Origin: Candidatus Pacearchaeota archaeon
GTDB taxonomy: Archaea; Nanobdellota; Nanobdellia; Pacearchaeales; GW2011-AR1
Reading direction: 5' to 3'
DNA length: 11,930 nucleotides
NCBI GenBank assembly: GCA_002687255.1
Contig: NYZR01000047.1
Location: 1 to 11,930, forward strand
Shown in pieces: positions 7,201 through 11,930 of this stretch. Position numbers and translations under genes: made by a program. The notes under the pieces are model-generated. The model searched no databases and had not been told where the DNA came from. It saw nothing but the letters and a program-made list of their open reading frames with translations. Every line of letters starts with the position of its first letter. Within the stretch, counting starts at the first letter, position 1.

Positions 7201-8971
7201 GGGTATGTTTAAGAAAGGAAAACCTTTTGATCTCATCGATTCAAATGGGAAGCTGGTCGCTAGATTTGAAGATCTAGATGATTTTGAAAGAACAAAAATC
7301 AATGTGAAGGCACAACAGTTAGGCGCAGGGAAACCTCTCGAAATCAATGGAGATCTGGTGGAGAATGTAAGGATCGGAAAAGATAGGGCCCCAATTATAA
7401 ATCTTGAGAAGGTGGATCTTCCTAAAAAGGGGAATGTTCTCGTATTCAGAGGGGATGATTTGGGAGGAGTCGATCCTGAGAGATTAGGAAAACATTATGA
7501 GGGGCTCTTAGAAATAAGAGAGCAAGAGTTCCATAAAGATCTCTTAAGGGTAAGGGATGAAACAGCCTTGTCAAGAAAGAAGCTAGAAGAAGGATTGGAA
7601 ATACTAGATCTAAGGAAGTTGGGGTTTTCTCAATCTAGGATAAGAAATCTACCACAGAGCGAAGCAGACGAGGCGGTGAAATTTCTGAGAAAGGCAGAAA
7701 ATCCAAGCAGTCAAAAATCATTTAGTGACGAAAGAATAAAAAAGGCAATGGCTTCCGGAGATCAGCAATTAATAGAGGAAGCTTATGGTGCAGGAATTGT
7801 GGGAGAAAGATTGAGAAACTTTGAGAAGAACTCAGAAAGCGTAGAAAAGCTCATTAAGAAGGGGATAGATAGGGGGCTTGACTTAGACGCATCTTTCAAC
7901 ATCAAATCAAAAAGTGTAGAGGAATTCACAGATTCGGAGTTATTAGAAGCAAAGAGGGTGATTCTGGGAGCAGATATAATCTCTGAGCCTCAATCAACAA
8001 GAAGCCTAAACCCGAGAAGGAGCATGACCTATCACAACCATCCAATAATTCCTGAGAAGCTAAAATCCGGAAGCCCCCTGATAGACGCAGAATTAAGAGA
8101 GATTGTGAAGAAAAGGTATCTCGGGGTTTATGATCCAGAGACGGGAAAAACTCTAAGAACAGATCAAGCAACTTTCAATCAAGAAGTGGAAAAATTGAAA
8201 TCTAAGGCGAAAGAGGAACTTCCAAAAGAAATGTCAAGAATTAAAACAAAACTATTGAGAATGGACAAATCGCTAATAAATTATAACGACCCCTCCGGAT
8301 TTATCGCAGAAAGAAAGACGTTTGTGAGAGAAACACTAGGAAATCTTGAAAATATTCCCCCAAGGAAAATTAGTGAGCTGGCATTAGAGGAAGGCATAAA
8401 TTTACCCCATAGAAATGAACTCTTTGATGGTGCATTTTCTCATAAAGAAAGAACAGAGGAATTTCTGGCAAAGTTGCTAGAGAAGGACGGAATGCTTCTG
8501 CCCAAGAGAGATTCGGAAGGAACATACCTATCGCACAAAGAACAATTAAATGAGTTCTTAAGACAAGATGGGCGGGCTCTACAAGAAAGCGGAGGTATAA
8601 GGAGGGTGAAGGAAAAGCTTTCTTCAAGAATGACTCTTCTAAAAAGGGAGCATCAACAAGCAGAAAAAGTAATGGGTCTTTTAGAAGGGGAAAATAATGA
8701 TTTATTCTTCGGAACAATAGCTTGGGGATACACCTTACCTTCAGGGTTAGCAGGAGAGGGAGGAGATCTAGGGGATCTTTATGGAAAGCAGGATTGGTTA
8801 CAATTACCTAACGGAAGAGAAATAAAAATGGAATACATAAGCTTCCAAGGAGGGTCAACAAAAGTCTTTCAGATAAAAGGAGATCAAAATTTCCAGGTCA
8901 TAAGAGATACAGGGTCTAAAAGAATGGTGGAAAAACATAAAATAAGCGACATCATCATCGGGGCAGAATGA
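4205..8971 (+). CDS. Giant secreted protein of unknown function (1588 aa)
   Basis: Not recognised as a named family. From ATG 4205 it has a signal peptide: Lys-containing n-region, hydrophobic core about residues 10-25, likely cleavage after HGLA (29). Residues about 31-335 are beta-rich, with many short strands and Gly/Asp/Glu turns (for example GSGSLTLEGG). Residues about 347-402 look like one or two TPR-like helical hairpins. About 450-830 is charged, helical and coiled-coil-like, with LNREDLERLNQ / LNREEVNQLG echoes. About 825-875 is Gly/Ala-rich and hydrophobic, including GAFYIAGLGLGAAAKMAGSA (853 on), a possible membrane-inserting hairpin. The C-terminal 700 residues contain LVFRGDDLGGVDP (1079), MTYHNHP (1275-1280), a duplicated LP-x-R...SHKE...EFL unit (1397-1459) and an aromatic/Gly-rich end. 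There are very few Cys. The layout of a long secreted stalk, a hydrophobic middle and a different C-terminus resembles polymorphic effector or attachment proteins, but no toxin domain could be proven. It overlaps the upstream gene by 23 nt and is probably co-transcribed with it. Confidence 0.88.
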   Translation: MSLCLPHKALKLIICLGILTIFFISHGLATEGEELEIIGGLKYVKDGTNELEIDGKKIQLTEEGSSIQVLKEKEQTIFKLKGSGSLTLEGGQELGNIANAEIKTDKEGIFYADFIATRDEEYSFQYGTNELNVAAKKDSRVTFDSREKKVLGENVEILYGGTMVNTQDTVTLEFSQEGPLSEIDFSEEGTFQSEDGLAFSSEDFKVYLNDQEAGRGETYIRLDGGTSELAGQISMTDNNYGLDYTGLGDESSVEYDDEKASFDLTGSAEISNGFTHLNIRDEKITLETNTLTDLSEEGEPFSVTYTDNEGNEQNIHLGSLFEEFGVVAFGESEGGFVTQSLDTLNTDQLFKASQFDPHFAAADGFEERGLSDLAKETYIFIAEQSPPGSEGRRYATERLMRLRDPLAKQEVLFTGVAENHDGSYIQLNQEEGLISTGRDDPAFAAVYAEKIIESEVLQGISKPFEALGEGTEKLLKSIEVERNLNREDLERLNQESRIGLNREEVNQLGEFLEKGDRRGFANAAQELVERKKRLLTIKKEISDIAAAQESFVPGRKLSNENAQFGVLLQEARRRDGELINRYEIQERKESFYKAEMQIDSLIYSEGLGDTLKEKAISLANIDEGTVLALEEIMGEKATLDLLRYNAAKEINKMSTNENILQKQFLGEYSKKLTSSNYLDVVDASIERLVEEKTGLNVGDSQDIPPELIEYAAQQVKREKEISSVVLDTFNKNSFNDLNQQEVASALANINSFKEDFYKTVSNVKFKRTGKGLYVLQEGVSPTLSDIVLINRMDGVASTQEKEILTKLQQQQDLEKFTDKNLKSAIDFVGASSGPAGLAIEGGKFVGEELAENGAFYIAGLGLGAAAKMAGSAILKSKRIRDLERATETLEALQERGVTLSELERMGPLTQRKNGLIELEVKDPRVLRRFTSEDDVLSLADEGFRVMNLEGQDILVKTPGVEIPDGIYEGLSLRPLSGKTITEEIEFIREGTEQLSEDLGGMFKKGKPFDLIDSNGKLVARFEDLDDFERTKINVKAQQLGAGKPLEINGDLVENVRIGKDRAPIINLEKVDLPKKGNVLVFRGDDLGGVDPERLGKHYEGLLEIREQEFHKDLLRVRDETALSRKKLEEGLEILDLRKLGFSQSRIRNLPQSEADEAVKFLRKAENPSSQKSFSDERIKKAMASGDQQLIEEAYGAGIVGERLRNFEKNSESVEKLIKKGIDRGLDLDASFNIKSKSVEEFTDSELLEAKRVILGADIISEPQSTRSLNPRRSMTYHNHPIIPEKLKSGSPLIDAELREIVKKRYLGVYDPETGKTLRTDQATFNQEVEKLKSKAKEELPKEMSRIKTKLLRMDKSLINYNDPSGFIAERKTFVRETLGNLENIPPRKISELALEEGINLPHRNELFDGAFSHKERTEEFLAKLLEKDGMLLPKRDSEGTYLSHKEQLNEFLRQDGRALQESGGIRRVKEKLSSRMTLLKREHQQAEKVMGLLEGENNDLFFGTIAWGYTLPSGLAGEGGDLGDLYGKQDWLQLPNGREIKMEYISFQGGSTKVFQIKGDQNFQVIRDTGSKRMVEKHKISDIIIGAE
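8393..8581 (+). repeat. Tandem protein repeat in the giant protein (2 units)
   Basis: Residues 1397-1428 and 1429-1459 align as G-x-x-LP-x-R-...-SHKE-x(3)-EFL. Examples are GINLPHRNELFDGAFSHKER and GMLLPKRDSEGTYLSHKEQ. DNA identity is low, so this is an old duplication of a helical unit of 31-32 residues. Confidence 0.6.
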
Positions 8972-9038
8972 GCAGCCCAACAACAGAAAAACTAGACAGA
9001 AACCGCAATATCCTTCTTCATCTCCAGAACCCTCCCAA

Positions 9039-9112
9039 GGGAAGTTTGAATAAACAGCTGTGCGAAATTGGCAGCAGATTAGGATGCCAGATTTCGCTCT
9101 TTCAAACTTCCC
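9039..9112. repeat. Long nested palindrome at the 3' end of the regulator gene
   Basis: The outer arms GGGAAGTTTGAA (9039-9050) and TTCAAACTTCCC (9101-9112) are perfect 12-bp inverted repeats. Inside them, GCGAAAT+TGGCA (9062-9073) pairs with TGCCA+ATTTCGC (9085-9097) with one bulged G (9090), giving another 12 bp and an 11-nt loop. The asymmetric internal loop is 11 nt on one side and 3 on the other. The right arm encodes the last residues of the minus-strand regulator, whose TAA (9081-9079) sits in the apical loop. No T-run flanks it on either strand, so it is not a standard intrinsic terminator. Options are a palindromic mobile remnant, an mRNA 3'-end structure, or a processed or structured RNA. 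It starts 67 nt after the giant-protein stop. Confidence 0.75.
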
Positions 9113-9420
9113 GCCGAGAACTTGGAATGCCCCTGCAATGTTCTCGCAATCAAGACACCCTCCAACTCAAGCAACTTCTTAACAATCTCACTCTCGGTAT
9201 CCAACATATACAACTTAGTCTTCCCAAACTGCCTCGTCACTTTGACAATCCCTTGCCGCTCCAACTCCGGCCAGTGGTTGAAAAAGGTCGCCCGAGAAAT
9301 GCCCGCACCCCCGATGATATCTTTTTTACTCACATCAACATCTTTATGTTCAATCAGAAAATCTACTATGGCAAAAACAGGGTTCTCCCCCAAAAACTGC
9401 ACCAACAATGATTTCTCCAT
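9079..9420 (-). CDS. Winged helix-turn-helix transcriptional regulator
   Basis: A 113-residue protein starting MEKSLLVQFLGENPVFAIVDFLIEHK, the usual opening of a widespread archaeal wHTH family (strand, then first helix). The HTH is SKKDIIGGAGISRATFFNHW (residues 31-50), followed by PELERQGIVKVTRQFGKTKLYML (51-73), the recognition-helix end and beta wing. The helix SEIVKKLLELEGVLIARTL (78-95) is a likely dimerisation helix. It probably binds DNA and may regulate itself and the divergent gene. The start was chosen because a TATA box lies 25-26 nt upstream, implying a leaderless mRNA; longer in-frame starts would include the promoter. The last residues (about 104-113, GSLKERNLAS) are encoded by one arm of a long palindrome and look non-family, so the natural C-terminus may have been replaced. 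Ligand and target genes are unknown. Confidence 0.85.
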   Translation of the reverse strand: MEKSLLVQFLGENPVFAIVDFLIEHKDVDVSKKDIIGGAGISRATFFNHWPELERQGIVKVTRQFGKTKLYMLDTESEIVKKLLELEGVLIARTLQGHSKFSAGSLKERNLAS

Positions 9421-9440
9421 AAAAACTAACAAAAAGAAAA

Positions 9441-9450
9441 GTATATAAAC
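9441..9450. promoter_or_regulatory. Shared, nearly symmetric TATA element between divergent genes
   Basis: Plus strand GTATATAAAC, minus strand GTTTATATAC. In the minus direction its centre is 25-26 nt from ATG 9420 (leaderless regulator). In the plus direction the predicted start is about 9471, leaving a leader of about 15 nt without Shine-Dalgarno before ATG 9487. An alternative plus-strand element, AAGTATAGC (9462-9470), is only about 21 nt from ATG 9487. Both genes probably share this 66-bp gap as their control region. Confidence 0.6.
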
Positions 9451-9486
9451 CTTACTGTTCAAAGTATAGCAAAATAGACTAATAAA

Positions 9487-9750
9487 ATGCGGACGGACGA
9501 ACAAATAAAAGGAAAAATCTTACACAAACTCACTCGTCTTGGAAAGTTTCATCACAGCCACACCTCCATAGATAACACGCAGAAAGGTTTTCCAAAAGAC
9601 TTACAAGGAAGAGCCAAGCAAGCAGCAAAAGAATTAAAGAAAGAAGGCATCCTACTAAGCAAACCCACTAGCTACGGAGAAGAAGTCTCAATCAATACAG
9701 CAAAGAAAGAACAGATCATGCGCTACATCAATGCATTCCTCAGCTCCTAA
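9487..9750 (+). CDS. Conserved small archaeal protein, wHTH-like, unknown function
   Basis: An 87-residue basic protein. The core SHTSIDNTQKGFPKDLQGRA (residues 24-43), KELKKEGILLSKPTSYGEEV (48-67) and SIN (68-70) match a small archaeal family I remember by its 'HTS/P..N..KGFPKH..G..K...KEL.KEG....KPTSYG..VS(I/L)N' pattern. The helix-helix-strand pattern with a Lys-Pro-Thr-Ser-Tyr-Gly turn suggests a winged-helix nucleic-acid binding fold. His22, His23 and His25 are clustered near the N-terminus; there is no Cys, so a classic zinc ribbon is unlikely. No function is known to me. It is divergent from a wHTH regulator and convergent with the Ig-domain protein gene, with which it shares 4 bp (CTAA at 9747-9750) holding both stop codons. 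The family match is from memory. Confidence 0.75.
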   Translation: MRTDEQIKGKILHKLTRLGKFHHSHTSIDNTQKGFPKDLQGRAKQAAKELKKEGILLSKPTSYGEEVSINTAKKEQIMRYINAFLSS

Positions 9751-11930
9751 CTCAACTGAACAGCACTCACCACAATCGAACACTCATTCGGACTCGGCTC
9801 ATTCCCAAACTCATCCTGACACTTCACGTAATAGCTCTGTCCCCCATCCCACTTCGCAAAGTGCGTCGTCTTCAAGCTCGCAGGGTTATGAATCATCGCA
9901 AGCCCTTCAGCAAACACAAAGTTGCAGCTATCCAAACTATACTTACACTCAGCATCCTCATCCGTCACAATCTTCAACCCATCACTCTCCTTGTAAGCCC
10001 TGGTTACCACGGGCGCTTCCTCATCCAAATCGACCACAAACTCCAAAACAGCCTCCACAGCATTCCCACCAGCATCGATACACCGCACAGTATACTCATA
10101 GTTTCCTGACACCAGGTCTAACGATTGCCGATGCTCGTGACTGTCCGTCTCAAAGAACGTCACAAAACTTCCTTCAACACCACTAGGCGAGAACGCACAA
10201 ATCGCTCTCCCCTCGGCAGCCCCGTCATCCGTCCGCACAAACAACTCAACCGCCTGTATCTGCGTGCTACCCACAATCGTCTCGTTCGACGGCGTCGCCT
10301 CCAAGATGTTCAACGGCTGACTCCCCTGTAACACCAGAGCAAAACTCTGCACATTGACATTCCTGTCCCCCTCAGCAGCCCCTGGCTGATCCTTACACCT
10401 AAAGAAGAATTCATTTGCAGCCCTATCTTGAATGCCTGTCAAATCACCAGAGCAAGCATATAACAGGTCACTATTCAGCTGCGTCACATCAATCGAACAA
10501 TCTAACTCATTTTCCATATCTTCATACCCTTTGTCTTGGCGAGACCACTTACACTCTGCAGGCTCATTAACAAACACCTGCACAGGAACCTCATCAACCT
10601 CAAACTGCACGGCAGCCCCTTCAGCAAACGAGGTCTGTTCTATGACAGGAGGCGTCGTGTCTGGGCTTTCATCAATACAGAAACTCACCGCAAACGCATC
10701 CTCATTTACGTTTCCGTTCGCATCCTGACAGCGGACGTAATACGTAAACCTTCCGTCTGTTCCGAGCACTAGACTCAGATCCACATCTTCATTACTCGGA
10801 CTCGGCAATCGGAAGGCCTGGCTATGGTTGGTCAGATGCAAGTTATTATCCCCGAAGAAGAAATCCATTTCTTCAAAACTCTCCTTGTTGGCCATATCAA
10901 TCTTACACTGGGCCGGCTCATTCGTCAACAACCCAAACTCTAAGTTTGTAAACGCCTGCAAACATCCGCCCCCTCCTTCCGTCCGAACAATCTCCATCCC
11001 CAGACTCGGCGGCCGTGTCTTCACATTCGTATACCTGTGTCCGGCAGTCAACGCTTCCTCAAACGGCGTGATCGTCGGGCTCACCACATCATCCGGACTC
11101 ACATGAACACACTTCTCATCCCCAGTCCCCGCATTCACCAGCTCACACGCCTGTCCCAACGACTTACATCTGTATTCCGAGCACGGCCTAAATGGATCTT
11201 CATTACACCGCTCACACGACGCCCCGCCAAGAACCGGCTCCCACGGCTTACATTCAAACCTGACCAATTTTTGTTCCTGTTTCTTATAAGTCAACACAAA
11301 AATCGCAGCAGCGACGGCCAGGCCTGCGATGCCTGCAAACTTACCAGATTTCGGCAATAACTTACCAATGCTCTTGCCAAATCCTCCTTCAGCTCCCGCA
11401 AGCTGCAATCCCTTGATTGCCTTCCACGTCATAATCCCTCCAATCGCCGCATAGGTCAGCGAATTCTTTATTTCAGGACTTGCCCCGAACACTCCTGCAA
11501 ACAACTGAATCCCTCCAGCCACCGCCCCTGCATAGGTCACCCCCTCGGCAAGATGCCCAAAGAAATTACTTGTCACATCAATTAACCCTAACAATTTTCC
11601 TGTCCGGGGCCCTTTTCCAGCAACACTCATCAACGAAACCTTTCCAACCTCAAAGAATTCATCTCCTGCTTTAATGGTGCCATCAGCCTGCTTAACCCCC
11701 TCGAGGATCTTTCCACCACTTCTGAATTTAATAACAGCTCCCGCCTTCGCAGAAGTATACTCCTTACCAAGTGCCGCCAGGGCGGCAACATCGCCGCTCC
11801 CTGCACCATCAACCTTTTCTTTAGAGGGAGGAGGAGGGGGGGGCCCTTTTCCAGCAACACTCATCAACGAAACCTTTCCAACCTCAAAGAATTCATCTCC
11901 TGCTTTAATGGTGCCATCAGCCTGCTTAAC
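9747..11930 (-). CDS. Large membrane-anchored Ig-like repeat surface protein, C-terminal part
   Basis: The frame is open to the window edge, so the 5' end is missing; 727 residues are visible, numbered here from the edge. Residues 1-30 and 79-108 are identical, separated by a linker starting with six prolines. A membrane region follows: hydrophobic segments about 127-149, 157-173 and 198-215, ending in YKK. Next is a Cys module (227-274), FECKPWEPVLGG...CERC...CSEYRCKSLGQACEL, with Cys 227, 239, 242, 250, 255, 262 and 274. I recall this CKPW...CSEYRCKSLGQACEL pattern in large DPANN surface proteins. The rest is about four Ig-like beta domains, each with an early Cys (EPAQCKI, EPAECKW, RAICAF, DAECKY) and a late 'Y-x-V-x-C-x-D-x-x-GN' Cys (YYVRCQDANGN, FFFRCKD, YTVRCIDAGGN, YYVKCQDEFGN), probably disulfide-linked. 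Linkers DTTPPVI and DEEAPVV separate domains. Likely role: cell surface structure or adhesion (inference). The ATG/TTG near 11867-11864 is internal. Confidence 0.87.
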   Translation of the reverse strand, partial: VKQADGTIKAGDEFFEVGKVSLMSVAGKGPPPPPPSKEKVDGAGSGDVAALAALGKEYTSAKAGAVIKFRSGGKILEGVKQADGTIKAGDEFFEVGKVSLMSVAGKGPRTGKLLGLIDVTSNFFGHLAEGVTYAGAVAGGIQLFAGVFGASPEIKNSLTYAAIGGIMTWKAIKGLQLAGAEGGFGKSIGKLLPKSGKFAGIAGLAVAAAIFVLTYKKQEQKLVRFECKPWEPVLGGASCERCNEDPFRPCSEYRCKSLGQACELVNAGTGDEKCVHVSPDDVVSPTITPFEEALTAGHRYTNVKTRPPSLGMEIVRTEGGGGCLQAFTNLEFGLLTNEPAQCKIDMANKESFEEMDFFFGDNNLHLTNHSQAFRLPSPSNEDVDLSLVLGTDGRFTYYVRCQDANGNVNEDAFAVSFCIDESPDTTPPVIEQTSFAEGAAVQFEVDEVPVQVFVNEPAECKWSRQDKGYEDMENELDCSIDVTQLNSDLLYACSGDLTGIQDRAANEFFFRCKDQPGAAEGDRNVNVQSFALVLQGSQPLNILEATPSNETIVGSTQIQAVELFVRTDDGAAEGRAICAFSPSGVEGSFVTFFETDSHEHRQSLDLVSGNYEYTVRCIDAGGNAVEAVLEFVVDLDEEAPVVTRAYKESDGLKIVTDEDAECKYSLDSCNFVFAEGLAMIHNPASLKTTHFAKWDGGQSYYVKCQDEFGNEPSPNECSIVVSAVQLS
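11606..11696. repeat. Direct repeat copy 1 (91 bp, in frame)
   Basis: Identical over 91 bp to 11840-11930. The offset is 234 bp, exactly 78 codons, so the repeat keeps the reading frame of the minus-strand surface protein and encodes the same 30 residues (VKQADGTIKAGDEFF...AGKGP). Confidence 0.9.
11840..11930. repeat. Direct repeat copy 2 (91 bp visible, runs off the window)
   Basis: Same sequence as 11606-11696. It is still identical at the last base of the window, so the true repeat may be longer and there may be more copies outside. It is preceded on the plus strand by a G-rich run (11826-11843, eight G in a row) that encodes the polyproline linker. Confidence 0.9.

Noticed and set aside
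7438..7520. ADP-ribosyltransferase toxin domain starting at LVFRG
   Set aside because: No convincing STS or ExE motif follows at the expected distance.
8021..8090. Functional JAMM/MPN metalloprotease in the giant protein
   Set aside because: HNHP is present, but the Ser/Asp spacing does not fit H-x-H-x7-S-x2-D and no upstream Glu strand is clear; kept only as a weak finding.
9039..9112. Intrinsic terminator
   Set aside because: No T-run follows the stem on either strand, and the stem includes coding sequence.
8968..9448. Plus-strand open frames antisense to the wHTH gene
   Set aside because: Their products have no domain features, while the minus strand encodes a clear winged-helix protein with a TATA box at -25.
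9731..11674. Many plus-strand open frames across the surface-protein gene
   Set aside because: Low-complexity Ser/Pro/His/Thr products typical of the reverse strand of a G/A-rich gene; the minus frame has coherent Ig-like domains.
11826..11843. G-quadruplex function of the G-rich run
   Set aside because: The run is explained by proline codons in the linker; only short uneven G-tracts precede the G8 run.

Overview
The window looks like a piece of a small-genome archaeon, most likely a DPANN lineage of the Woesearchaeota/Pacearchaeota kind. The evidence is an archaeal Holliday junction resolvase (Hjc), a 55-residue histone-fold protein, and TATA boxes centred 25-26 nt upstream of three start codons, which implies leaderless mRNAs. 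There is also an archaeal KRGQVTIF-type membrane anchor protein, plus two very large surface or secreted proteins of a style I associate with DPANN genomes. The lineage is an inference from memory of these families; no rRNA gene is present.

Layout. Positions 2-1013 (+): the 3' part of a DUF362 protein, then an acylphosphatase. Positions 1014-1240: a 37-residue cysteine-rich peptide on the minus strand, whose promoter is divergent from that of lysS. Positions 1240-3449 (+): class II lysyl-tRNA synthetase, an easily missed 55-aa histone-fold gene starting right after the lysS stop, and hjc. Positions 3508-8971 (+): a separate unit with its own TATA box. It encodes an anchored protein interrupted by an in-frame TAA, overlapped by a 1588-residue secreted protein of unknown function. 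Positions 9039-9112: a long nested palindrome covering the 3' end of a minus-strand winged-helix regulator (9079-9420). This regulator is divergent from a small conserved archaeal protein (9487-9750) across one nearly symmetric TATA element. Positions 9747-11930 (-): the C-terminal part of a large membrane-anchored protein with a Cys-rich module and about four Ig-like domains. Its 5' end carries an in-frame 234-bp repeat that runs into the window edge.

How the parts fit together. The first third is housekeeping (translation, chromatin, recombination, phosphate metabolism). The middle and right parts are cell-envelope functions: a long secreted helical/beta protein with its anchored partner, and an Ig-domain surface protein. 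In a DPANN archaeon these could act in attachment to or interaction with a host cell, but no catalytic domain could be assigned with confidence. The main points for follow-up are the internal stop in the anchor gene, the palindrome that supplies the last residues of the regulator, the tandem repeat at the window end, the cysteine-rich mini-protein and the unassigned giant protein. There is no gene-free stretch over 300 bases, and I saw no tRNA, rRNA, CRISPR array or insertion sequence.
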